The position numbers and the translations under genes are program-made. A stretch of 42,167 bases of DNA. It comes from Streptosporangiaceae bacterium. Lineage in GTDB: Bacteria; Actinomycetota; Actinomycetes; Streptosporangiales; Streptosporangiaceae. Below, in pieces: positions 34,940-42,167 of the stretch; position 1 is the first letter of the stretch; each line of letters starts with the position of its first letter. Under the pieces are notes generated by a model. The model was not told the DNA's origin. It saw only the letters and a list, made by a program, of their open reading frames with translations, and made no database searches. The stretch lies in NCBI GenBank assembly GCA_025934635.1, contig JAICWX010000039.1:1-42167 (forward strand). Reading direction: 5' to 3'.

Positions 34940-35061
34940 AAACGCCGGCGACGAGGGCGGCCGGCGTGCGTACGTGCGGAATGACTGGACCTGGCTGGTC
35001 TCGGTGACCAGTGTCCTGGGGCCGGCGCGGGGCGCGGGTGGTTCTGCCTGACACTAGACAG

Positions 35062-36519
35062 GTGATCAACAGCACTCCTGAGCCGAACGATCCGCGCGAC
35101 CCGCTCGGCCTGGCCGCGGACGCCCCGCTGCTGGCTGCCTGGCTGGACTGGATGAGCCGGGTCCAGGCCGGCCGGGTGGCCCCGATGACCACGCCGGGCC
35201 ACAAGCAGCGCGAGGACCTGACGGGCGCGGTGAACTGGGGGGACGCGCCGCTCTACGGCGCGCTCGCCCCCATCAAGTACGCCGACCGGCTGCGGGTCGA
35301 CGCCGAGGAGCGGGCGGCCGCGCTGTGGGGCGCCGACTGGTGCCGGTTCTCCGTGGCCGGGTCGACCCACGGCAACCAGACGTTCTGCCTGGCGCTCGGC
35401 CAGCCCGGCCAGGAGGTGATCATCACCAGGACGCTGCACCGGTCGCTGCTGCTCGGCCTGGTGCTGGCGGGGCTGCGGCCGGTCTGGGTACGGCCCGAGG
35501 TCGACCCCGGCACCGGCCTGCCGGCTGCGGTGGCGGTGCAGACGGTCAGGGACGCGCTGGCCGCGCATCCGGACGCCTGCGGCGTCATCCTCGGTGACCC
35601 GTCGTACGTCGGCACCACCGGCGACCTGGCCGGGCACGCCCGGGCCGCGCACGAGGCCGGGGTGCCGCTGATCGTCGACCAGGCCTGGGCCGCCTATCTC
35701 GGCTTCCACCCGGACCTTCCGGCCCACGCGATCGCGGCGGGCGCGGACGCCCTGGTGACCAGCGCGCACAAGACGCTGCCGGCCTACACCCAGGGCGCGC
35801 TGGTGCTGGCCAGGACCGAGCGGCTGGACCGGGCCCGGCTGGAGCGCGCCTTCGACGCCACCCACACCACCAGCCCGGCCGGGTCGATCTACGCCAGCAT
35901 CGACGCCGCCCGGGCGCTGCTGGCCCGGGACTCCGAACGGCTCTGCGCACGGCTGCTGCGCGGCGTAGCCGCGGCCCGCAAGCGGCTGCGCGAGGTGCCG
36001 GGCGTGGACGTGCTCGACGGGCCCGGGGTCGATCCGGCCAAGCTGGTCGTGCTGCTGGCCGGGACCGGAGCGCACGGCGGCCTGGTGGAGGCCGACCTGA
36101 TCGCCGCGGGCAGGCCGGTCGAGATGGGCGACCGGGACACCATCGTGCCCATCGTGACAATGGCCGACGACGAGGAGCAGGTCGCGGCGTTCACCGAGGA
36201 GCTGATCGCCGTCATCGAGCGGCGCCGCGGCGAGCCGCGCCGCCCGGCCGCGACCGCCGCCTGGACGGTGCGGCCGCAGACGGTGCTGGCTCCCCGCGAG
36301 GCGTTCTTCGCGCCGAACGAGACCGTTCCGGCCGACGCCGCCGTCGGCCGGATCAGCGCCGAGCTGGTGGCGCCGTACCCGCCCGGCGTGCCGGTGCTGG
36401 CGCCGGGCGAGCTCATCACGGCCGAGGCGCTAGCGGCGCTGCGCGAGGTCGCGGCGGACGGCGGCCGGATCGCCTACGCGGAGGACCCCAGCCTCGCCAC
36501 CTTCCAGGTCGTCGCCTGA
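35062..36519 (+). CDS. Orn/Lys/Arg decarboxylase family enzyme
   Basis: A 485-residue PLP enzyme of the bacterial Orn/Lys/Arg decarboxylase family. It has the N-terminal TPGHKQ segment, GSTHGNQT, DQAWAAYLGFHP and the PLP Lys in TSAHKTLPAYTQGA. The C-terminal part (FAPNETVPADAAVGRI, APYPPGVPVLAPGE) is the typical small domain. It likely makes a polyamine or diamine such as cadaverine or agmatine; the substrate cannot be told. The start is uncertain: GTG 35062, with GTG 35011 and 35038 also in frame and none with a strong ribosome site. The 3' end overlaps the convergent MFS gene by 90 bp. Confidence 0.88.
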   Translation: MINSTPEPNDPRDPLGLAADAPLLAAWLDWMSRVQAGRVAPMTTPGHKQREDLTGAVNWGDAPLYGALAPIKYADRLRVDAEERAAALWGADWCRFSVAGSTHGNQTFCLALGQPGQEVIITRTLHRSLLLGLVLAGLRPVWVRPEVDPGTGLPAAVAVQTVRDALAAHPDACGVILGDPSYVGTTGDLAGHARAAHEAGVPLIVDQAWAAYLGFHPDLPAHAIAAGADALVTSAHKTLPAYTQGALVLARTERLDRARLERAFDATHTTSPAGSIYASIDAARALLARDSERLCARLLRGVAAARKRLREVPGVDVLDGPGVDPAKLVVLLAGTGAHGGLVEADLIAAGRPVEMGDRDTIVPIVTMADDEEQVAAFTEELIAVIERRRGEPRRPAATAAWTVRPQTVLAPREAFFAPNETVPADAAVGRISAELVAPYPPGVPVLAPGELITAEALAALREVAADGGRIAYAEDPSLATFQVVA

Positions 36520-38259
36520 GGCAGTGATCTCGGCTACGGGCTCGGCGGAGCCGTGCTCCTCGTGCACGTACCGGCGGCCGCGCAGCAGCGATGCCAGCGC
36601 CGCGACCAGGCAGGCCGCGATCGCGAAGTCGAACGCGATGTCCAGGCCCTGCTGGAACGGCGCCGAGATCAGCGACGGGAAGAAGGAGTGCCCGGTGAGG
36701 TAGGCGGCGTGGCTGGCGGGCAGCTTGGCCAGGGCCGGGCCGAGCAGCGTGCCGATCGGGTTATAGCCGAGCAGCGCGGCGAACATGATGGACACCGGCG
36801 GCAGCGCGGCCAGCCGGGCCGCGTCGGCGGCCGGGACGCCCTGGGCGGTCAGGCCGTGGTTGAGGGCGGCCGGCAGGGACGAGGACAGGCCCAGGATGAT
36901 CAGCGTGAAGAAGATGCCGATGGACAGGACCATGGCCGAGTTCTGGAACGTCGCGCTCATGCCGGCGCCGACGCCGCGCCGCTCCGGCGGCAGGCTGTTC
37001 ATGATGCCGGCCCGGTTGGGCGACGCGAACAGGCCCATGCCGATGCCGTTCAGCAGCAGGATCAGCGCGAACTGCCAGTACTCGAAGTTGACCGGCAAAA
37101 GCTCGAGCAGGACGAACGAGATGGCTGCCACGACCATCCCGCCGGTGGCGAAGGGCCGCGCGCCGAACCGGTCGGACAGCCAGCCCGAAGCCGGGCCGGC
37201 GATGAGGAAGCCGACGGTCAGCGGGAGCATGGCGATCCCGGCCCAGAGCGGGGTGCGCTCGAAGCTGTAGCCGTGGATCGGCAGGTAGATGCCCTGCAGC
37301 CAGATGATCAGGATGAACATCAGGCCGCCGCGGCCCAGGCCGGACAGCAGGCTGGCCACGTTGCCGGCGGTGAACGGCCGGATCCGGAACAGCGAGAGCC
37401 GGAACATCGGCTCGGCGACTCGCGTCTCGATCACGCAGAAGGCGATCAGCACGGCCAGGCCGCCGAAAATCAGGGTCAGCACCAGCGGGCTGGTCCAGCC
37501 CATGGTGTGGCCGCCGTAGGGCTGGATGCCGTAGGTGATCCCGACCAGCACCGCGATCAGCCCGGCGGCGAAAGTCACGTTGCCCCACCAGTCGAGCGTG
37601 GCGGGCTTCCTGATGCCGCGTTCCTGCAGCTTCAGGTACGACCAGATCGTGCCGAGCACGCCGAACGGGACCGAGACGAGGAACACCAGCCGCCAGTCGA
37701 CCGGGCCGAGCAGGCCGCCGAGCACCAGGCCGATGAACGAGCCGGCGATGCCGGCCACCTGGTTGAGCCCGAGCGCGAGCCCGCGCTCGCTGGCCGGGAA
37801 CGCGTCGGTCAGGATCGCGCTGGAGTTGGCCATCAGCATCGCGCCGCCGACGGCCTGCAGTATCCGCATCCCGATCAGCCACCAGGCCGCGGCGGTGCCG
37901 TGCAGCCAGGTCACCGAGAGCAGGATGGAGAACAGGGCGAAGATCGCGAAGCCGAGGTTGAACATCCGCACCCGGCCGAACATGTCGCCGAGCCGCCCGA
38001 AGCTGACCACCAGCACGGCCGTGACCACCAGGTAGCCCATCAGCAGCCAGAGCAGCAGGGTGGTGTTCCCCGGCTGGAGCGGGTTGACGCCGATGCCGCG
38101 GAAGATGTCCGGCAGCGCGATCAGCATGATGGAGGAGTTGACCGTGGCCATCAGCATGCCGAGCGTGGTATTGGACAGCGCGACCCACTTGTAGCGGGAG
38201 CCCGCCCGCAGCGAAGCCTCGTGGGCGGTAGCGAGGGGCGGGCGTGAAACGGACGGCAC
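36430..38259 (-). CDS. MFS exporter, DHA2-like
   Basis: A 609-residue MFS transporter with about 14 membrane spans: an ATVNSSIMLIALPDI TM1 motif, SFGRLGDMFGRVRMF loop, RILQAVGGAMLMANSSAI and GLNQVAGIAGSFIGLVLGG. The start is taken as GTG 38259 because GGAGG lies 7 bases upstream; ATG 38265 would be only one base from it. A strong dyad (38334-38366) about 75 bp upstream suggests control by a MarR/TetR-type repressor not encoded next to it. The last ~30 residues are charged and overlap the decarboxylase gene. Confidence 0.9.
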   Translation of the reverse strand: MPSVSRPPLATAHEASLRAGSRYKWVALSNTTLGMLMATVNSSIMLIALPDIFRGIGVNPLQPGNTTLLLWLLMGYLVVTAVLVVSFGRLGDMFGRVRMFNLGFAIFALFSILLSVTWLHGTAAAWWLIGMRILQAVGGAMLMANSSAILTDAFPASERGLALGLNQVAGIAGSFIGLVLGGLLGPVDWRLVFLVSVPFGVLGTIWSYLKLQERGIRKPATLDWWGNVTFAAGLIAVLVGITYGIQPYGGHTMGWTSPLVLTLIFGGLAVLIAFCVIETRVAEPMFRLSLFRIRPFTAGNVASLLSGLGRGGLMFILIIWLQGIYLPIHGYSFERTPLWAGIAMLPLTVGFLIAGPASGWLSDRFGARPFATGGMVVAAISFVLLELLPVNFEYWQFALILLLNGIGMGLFASPNRAGIMNSLPPERRGVGAGMSATFQNSAMVLSIGIFFTLIILGLSSSLPAALNHGLTAQGVPAADAARLAALPPVSIMFAALLGYNPIGTLLGPALAKLPASHAAYLTGHSFFPSLISAPFQQGLDIAFDFAIAACLVAALASLLRGRRYVHEEHGSAEPVAEITASGDDLEGGEAGVLRVGDPAAVRRDLAQRR

Positions 38260-38333
38260 GAGCATTCCTCCGGAGCGGAACCTGGGGTGCGGCCCCGGGC
38301 TCGACGGCCACGCTGCCCTCGGCCCGGCCCCGC

Positions 38334-38366
38334 GATAATTAGTTGCTTGCTAACAACTAAATTATC
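38334..38366. promoter_or_regulatory. Operator-like dyad before the MFS gene
   Basis: GATAATTAGTTG...CAACTAAATTATC: TTAGTTG (38339-38345) and CAACTAA (38354-38360) pair perfectly, with outer GATAA/TTATC also pairing after one extra base. The AT-rich island in GC-rich DNA directly upstream of an exporter resembles MarR-family operators and may overlap the promoter. Confidence 0.65.
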
Positions 38367-38414
38367 CGCCCGGTTGTTCCCGGCTTCAACCGGGGCTGGT
38401 CAACCCGCAGAAAC

Positions 38415-38448
38415 GACTCAGGCCGGCCCCGAAGGGCCGGCCTGAGTC
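38415..38448 (-). terminator. Strong hairpin terminator of the helicase gene
   Basis: GACTCAGGCCGGCCC-CGAA-GGGCCGGCCTGAGTC is a perfect 15-bp stem 20 bp after the helicase stop. It would separate the helicase message from the MFS gene downstream on the same strand. Confidence 0.8.
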
Positions 38449-38467
38449 AGCTCGCAGATCAGCTTTG

Positions 38468-40153
38468 CTACGCGGCCCGCCGGGCTCCGCCGGAGCGGCC
38501 GCGCCGGGGGCTTCCGCCCTGGCCGGGGCCCTTGGACCAGCCCGAGCCCTCGGGTCGGCCGCCGTTGGCAGACCGGCCGGCGGAGGCGGGCCGGCCGCCG
38601 TTCGCGGCTCGGTTCGCGTTCTCGCCCCGCCTGGTGTCGCCGGACCGGCTGCCCGTCTCCGATCGCTCGGCGGTCCCGCGTCCGCGGCCCTCATACGACC
38701 CGCGGCCCTCATGCGACCGGTTGGCCCGGCCGTTCCGGCGGCTGCCGGCGGTCCGGGCGGCGGGGTCCGCGGCCACCGGGGCCGGCGCAGGCGGCACGGG
38801 CACACCCGACTCGGCGATCTGCCGGACCACGTCGTGGCCGACCGCGACCTCGTGCTGGGCGGCGGTCACGCCGGCCGCGGCGTGCAGCAGCTGCAGCTCG
38901 CGCACCTGACCGTGCTCGGCCAGCGCGACGACCATGCCGGTGGCGCCGGCCCGGGCGGTGCGGCCCGCGCGGTGCAGGTAGTCCTTGTGGTCGTTGGGCG
39001 GGTCGAACTGCACGACCAGGTCGACGTCGTCCACGTGGATGCCGCGGGCGGCGACGTCGGTGGCGACCAGGACCCGGGGGTGGCCGGCGGTGAACCCGTC
39101 CAGGGCCCGCTGGCGCTGGTTCTGGTTGCGGTCGCCGTGGATGGCCGCGGCCTCGACCCCGGCCCGGGAGAACTGCTTGGCCAGGCGGTCGGCGCCGTGC
39201 TTGGTACGGACGAAGAACAGCGTCCGCCCCGGCCGGCCGGCGATCGCCGTCGCCACCGGCACCTTGTCCTGCGCGGTCAGCACGAGCAGCCGGTGATCGG
39301 CGGGCACCGATTCGGCCGAGGACGCCACCGCGTGCAGGGCGGGCTCATGAGCGTAGCGGGTCACCAGCTGGCCGACCTCACGGTCCAGGGTCGCGGAGAA
39401 GAACATCCGCTGGCCGTCGGCCGGCGTCTCGTCGAGGATCCGGGTGACGGCGGGCATGAAGCCGAGGTCGGCCATGTGGTCAGCCTCGTCGAGCACGCTG
39501 ACCCGGACGTCGCCGAGCGTGCAGGCACGCCGTTCCAGCAGGTCGATGAGGCGGCCGGGGGTGGCCACCACGATGTCGGCGGTACGGACACCGGTGATCT
39601 GCCGGCCGATGGACACGCCGCCGTAGACGGTGGCAAGGGTCACGCCGATGCTGCGGCCCAGCGGCGTGAGGACGTCGGCGACCTGCTGGGCGAGTTCGCG
39701 GGTGGGTACCAGGATCAGGCCGCGGGGCGCCTTCTCGCGGGGCCGGTCGGTCAGCTCGGCCAGCTGGGTCAGCAGCGGCAGGCCGAAGGCCAGCGTCTTG
39801 CCCGACCCGGTCTGGGCGCGGCCGAGCACGTCCCGGCCGGCCAGCGCGTCGGGTAGCGCGCGGGCCTGGATCGCGAACGGCTCGTGGATGTCACTGGCGG
39901 CCAGGGCCCGGACCAGCCGGGAGTCCAGGCCGAGGGAAGCGAAGGTGGCCGCGGGGGGCGGCGGTGCCGCGGCGGCGGCGTCGAGGGCGACCTCGAGTTC
40001 GGAACGCGGCTTGACGCGCGGCGTCGGCGGGGTCCGGGGGGCTCCGTACTGGGCCCCCCCGTGTTGGCTAGCAGAGCGGCGCCGGGAAGAGCGCTGGCCG
40101 GGTGCACCGCGGCGGTCGGAAGACACGCGCGGACGCCTGGAACTATGCGGCAT
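38468..40153 (-). CDS. DEAD-box RNA helicase, RhlE-like
   Basis: A 561-residue helicase with the Q-motif (TFASLGLDSRLVRALA...PFAIQ), motif I AQTGSGKT, Ia PTRELAQQ, II DEAD, III SAT, IV LFFVRTK, V ATDVAARGIHVDDVD and VI HRAGRTARAG. A basic N-terminal extension and a long C-terminal tail rich in Arg-Gly (SYEGRGRG, SGGARRAA) are expected to bind RNA, typical of actinobacterial RhlE/CsdA-like cold-stress helicases. GGAG lies about 10 bases before ATG 40153. The upstream 160 bp is open for a structured leader. Confidence 0.93.
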   Translation of the reverse strand: MPHSSRRPRVSSDRRGAPGQRSSRRRSASQHGGAQYGAPRTPPTPRVKPRSELEVALDAAAAAPPPPAATFASLGLDSRLVRALAASDIHEPFAIQARALPDALAGRDVLGRAQTGSGKTLAFGLPLLTQLAELTDRPREKAPRGLILVPTRELAQQVADVLTPLGRSIGVTLATVYGGVSIGRQITGVRTADIVVATPGRLIDLLERRACTLGDVRVSVLDEADHMADLGFMPAVTRILDETPADGQRMFFSATLDREVGQLVTRYAHEPALHAVASSAESVPADHRLLVLTAQDKVPVATAIAGRPGRTLFFVRTKHGADRLAKQFSRAGVEAAAIHGDRNQNQRQRALDGFTAGHPRVLVATDVAARGIHVDDVDLVVQFDPPNDHKDYLHRAGRTARAGATGMVVALAEHGQVRELQLLHAAAGVTAAQHEVAVGHDVVRQIAESGVPVPPAPAPVAADPAARTAGSRRNGRANRSHEGRGSYEGRGRGTAERSETGSRSGDTRRGENANRAANGGRPASAGRSANGGRPEGSGWSKGPGQGGSPRRGRSGGARRAA

Positions 40154-40315
40154 GCAGGAAACTCCATCGGTAGTTCGGGGGTCGCATGCTCGACAGACGT
40201 CAACGGTAAACGGTTGGTCTCAACCGGACGGCTCAAACGGCGACCGGCGGGCTGCTCGCCCGCAGAGTGACGGCGAAAGATCGCCGCCTCACGTGCAAGG
40301 CTATCAGCCGGGGCT

Positions 40316-41206
40316 CTATTCCCTGGCCCGGATGGCAGCAGTGCGGATGGCGGCCAGCTCCTCGGTCAGGTGCGCGCCGGTGACGCCGTAGTCCGCGACG
40401 CAGCTGGCCGAGGCGCGCACCGCGTACTTCAGCGCCTCCCGTTCCGGCAGCCCGTCGGCGCGCAGCGCGAGGAAGACGCCGGCCAGCACCTCGCCGCCGC
40501 CGGTCGGGTCCACCACCTGCGGGGCGGTCGTCTCCACCTCCTGCGGATGGCCGTCCACGATCAGCCGGGCGGCGGCCGGGCCGCGCTTGACCACGAGCGG
40601 CGCCTTGGGCACCGGCAGCTGCGCGTCCCCGTACAGGCCGTCGTACTCGGCCTGGTTCATGAAGATCAGGTCGACGCCGTCGCAGACTTCCCGCGAGGCG
40701 GTCGGGTAGCTGCTCACGTAGTGCTCGAACATGTCGGCCGACAGTTGCGCCCCGCATCCGCGCTCGTGCAGGTACTCCAGCCAGGCCAGCTGCTGCTCGG
40801 GCGGCGCGGTGCCGAGGTGGATCCGGCCTGCCCGCAGGTACTGCGACGGGAACGTCTCGGTCCGGACGGCAGCGGCCACGCCCAGGTCGGCGCTGAACGA
40901 GCGGGCGCCGTCGGTGAACTCGCGGACCCGCAGCTTGGGCGATGAGCCGGCCTGCTCGGTGACGCCGGCCAGGTCGACCTGCAGGTCCCGCAGCGGGGCG
41001 AGCTCGGAGTCCTGGCCGACCGTGGCGACCAGGCCCACCCGGCCGCCGATGAGCGCGCCGGCACTGGCCGTGACGGCGTAACCCGAGCCTCCCGGCGTCG
41101 TCCAGGCGGCGGTCCCGGCGTGCACGATCGAGACGCCCACATGGCCGATCACGACCAGGTCCGGCGGGACGGGCGAGCCCTCCCCGGGAACTTCCGCACC
41201 CCGCAT
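40316..41206 (-). CDS. PfkB-family sugar kinase-like protein
   Basis: A 296-residue ribokinase-fold protein. It shows the N-terminal VVIGHVGVSIVHA strand, a PGGSGYAVTASAGALIG (GG motif) region, and the C-terminal signature in altered form: VVDPTGGGEVLAGVF instead of DTxGAGDxF, so the usual catalytic Asp is Glu. It probably phosphorylates a sugar or nucleoside if active; the substrate is unknown. The start is set at ATG 41206 by GGGAGAG 5 bases upstream; earlier in-frame codons lack one. Confidence 0.82.
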   Translation of the reverse strand: MRGAEVPGEGSPVPPDLVVIGHVGVSIVHAGTAAWTTPGGSGYAVTASAGALIGGRVGLVATVGQDSELAPLRDLQVDLAGVTEQAGSSPKLRVREFTDGARSFSADLGVAAAVRTETFPSQYLRAGRIHLGTAPPEQQLAWLEYLHERGCGAQLSADMFEHYVSSYPTASREVCDGVDLIFMNQAEYDGLYGDAQLPVPKAPLVVKRGPAAARLIVDGHPQEVETTAPQVVDPTGGGEVLAGVFLALRADGLPEREALKYAVRASASCVADYGVTGAHLTEELAAIRTAAIRARE

Positions 41207-41864
41207 ATCGCTCTCCCTGTTCAAGACAGCAGCATTCAGGCAGCCAGCGGACGCGTCCAAATGAGGCTTCCTACCATAGTGCGAGGTATGCCCCTTGGCC
41301 AGCGCCGGAGAGACGTTGAGTTAACGAATCGAGACGGAACGTCAGATTCGGACCTTGGTGCACAGCTTGCACAACTGACCCAGCCGGCCAGGGCCACCCC
41401 GGCCCCCAAGACCAGGGGATGATGCGGCGCCGGGCCCGCGCACCGCGCGAACGCCGTCACCAGATCCGTCTCCCTGAGCACCGAACGGAGCAGCCTCCCC
41501 AGACCGCGACCGAGCTCACGCGAAGCGCGGCGGGTGGCCTCGGAGGGAAGTCCTCCGTGCCGGCCAGGTCGGTGACCAGGCCCGCCATGATCGCGGCGTG
41601 GATGCTCCATCGATGTCGTTACTGGCGCCGCCCGGGACGCGGCGGGCTGATGCTGGTCGCACCATGCGCACCATATTCACCATGAGCAGCACCCGCCGCG
41701 CGCGGCGGGGGCTCGTCGCGCGCGAGTCGCGCCGGTGCCACGCTGCTGGGATAGAGCTCGTGTAACGCGGAAAGACTGAAATATGTAAGGCCCCCGCGGG
41801 GTTCTACTCGTGGCGTCACTGCGCGCCCGCAACCAGCGGGCGGCACCATCCGCGAAGGAGCGAC
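41207..41864. other. Intergenic region before msrB
   Basis: 658 bp with no convincing gene; small open frames here have neither recognisable domains nor good starts. It holds copy 4 of the dispersed dyad element and must contain divergent promoters for the kinase and msrB. Confidence 0.55.
41597..41620. repeat. Dispersed dyad element, copy 4
   Basis: The core CGTGGATG-CTC-CATCGATG (41597-41615) is followed by TCGTT, the same right flank as the consensus CATCRATGTCGTT. It lies 245 bp upstream of msrB. Confidence 0.65.
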
Positions 41865-42167
41865 GTGACTTACCACAAGAACCCCGAGGCGATCGCCCGG
41901 CTGACCCCCGAGCAGTACAAGGTCACCCAGGAGGCCGCGACCGAGGCTCCGTTCACCGGCGAGCTCTGTGACAACAAGGAGCCGGGCATCTACGTCGACA
42001 TCGTGTCGGGCGAGCCTCTGTTCGCTTCGATCAACAAGTACGACAGCGGCTCCGGCTGGCCGAGCTTCACCGCGCCGATCGAGAAGGCCAACGTGGTCGA
42101 GCACTCCGACCGGAGCTGGGGCATGGCCCGGACCGAGGTCCGCTCGGCCCACGGCGACAGCCACCTC
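41865..42167 (+). CDS. msrB: Peptide methionine-(R)-S-oxide reductase MsrB (3' end outside window)
   Basis: The first 101 codons of Msr[49 protein letters not shown] and GDSHL are diagnostic. It reduces methionine-R-sulfoxide in proteins. The Zn-binding CxxC pair of some MsrBs is absent in this part. The catalytic Cys (or Sec) lies past the window edge. GTG 41865 follows AAGGAG at good spacing. Confidence 0.95.
   Translation, partial: MTYHKNPEAIARLTPEQYKVTQEAATEAPFTGELCDNKEPGIYVDIVSGEPLFASINKYDSGSGWPSFTAPIEKANVVEHSDRSWGMARTEVRSAHGDSHL

Larger units (their letters stand above)
34576..35061. other. Intergenic region with two large dyads
   Basis: 486 bp with no convincing gene. It contains two strong inverted repeats (34750-34801 and 34906-34939) ahead of the decarboxylase, which could form a structured leader, or terminate the DUF3618 message and start a new one. 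Confidence 0.6.

Noticed and set aside
41419..41685. 88-codon plus-strand frame upstream of msrB
   Set aside because: No domain, no good ribosome site, Arg/Pro-rich as in random GC-rich frames, and it overlaps the dyad element.
1..42167. CRISPR arrays, prophage or complete insertion sequences
   Set aside because: No spaced direct repeats of suitable length, no phage structural genes, no transposase with terminal repeats.

Overview
The window is very GC-rich (GTG starts and GGAGG-type ribosome sites are common, and third positions are almost always G or C) and carries actinobacterial families: DUF3618, a DHA2-type MFS pump, a Sec-containing formate dehydrogenase and a domain-rich c-di-GMP enzyme. 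It is a chromosomal segment of a high-GC actinomycete. Nothing in the sequence fixes the genus. No rRNA, tRNA, CRISPR array, complete insertion sequence or prophage was seen.

Left part (1-9361), defence and DNA processing: the 3' end of a cytosine-5 DNA methyltransferase, then on the opposite strand a tightly packed set NurA-like nuclease / SbcC (Rad50) / SbcD (Mre11) / HerA-type ATPase, then an NgoMIV-family restriction endonuclease (GCCGGC class). The restriction-modification pair therefore brackets a HerA-Mre11-Rad50-NurA operon in the gene order known from archaea. To its right lies a scar made of two truncated genes (phosphotransferase 5' end, GNAT 3' end), then a PPOX-fold flavin/F420-type protein. 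This is the most interesting region of the window.

9.7-19.2 kb, housekeeping and accessory genes: a threonine/serine dehydratase overlapping a crotonase-fold gene, an alpha/beta hydrolase, an EAL-membrane-GGDEF c-di-GMP protein, a small Cys-rich membrane protein, a lipoprotein/MFS exporter pair, gluconokinase, an Smr-domain protein and a broken GH25 lysozyme gene.

19.2-26.0 kb, formate oxidation: a MobA nucleotidyltransferase fused to a MoaD-like domain, then a formate dehydrogenase large subunit that reads through an in-frame TGA (selenocysteine, with a clear bacterial SECIS hairpin), its four-cluster iron-sulfur subunit and an NrfD-type membrane subunit. A hypothetical protein follows.

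26.0-42.2 kb: a compact extra Rho with a long leader, a methyltransferase, a transglutaminase-like / glutaminyl cyclase pair, a small HExxH protein, an unusual multi-spanning FtsH-like protease coupled to a lipoprotein, DUF3618, an Orn/Lys/Arg decarboxylase convergent with an MFS pump that has a strong operator-like dyad, a DEAD-box helicase, a PfkB-like kinase with an altered active site, and the start of MsrB. A short palindromic element with an 8+3+8 core recurs four times, always between genes (near 9.55, 26.16, 26.19 and 41.60 kb).
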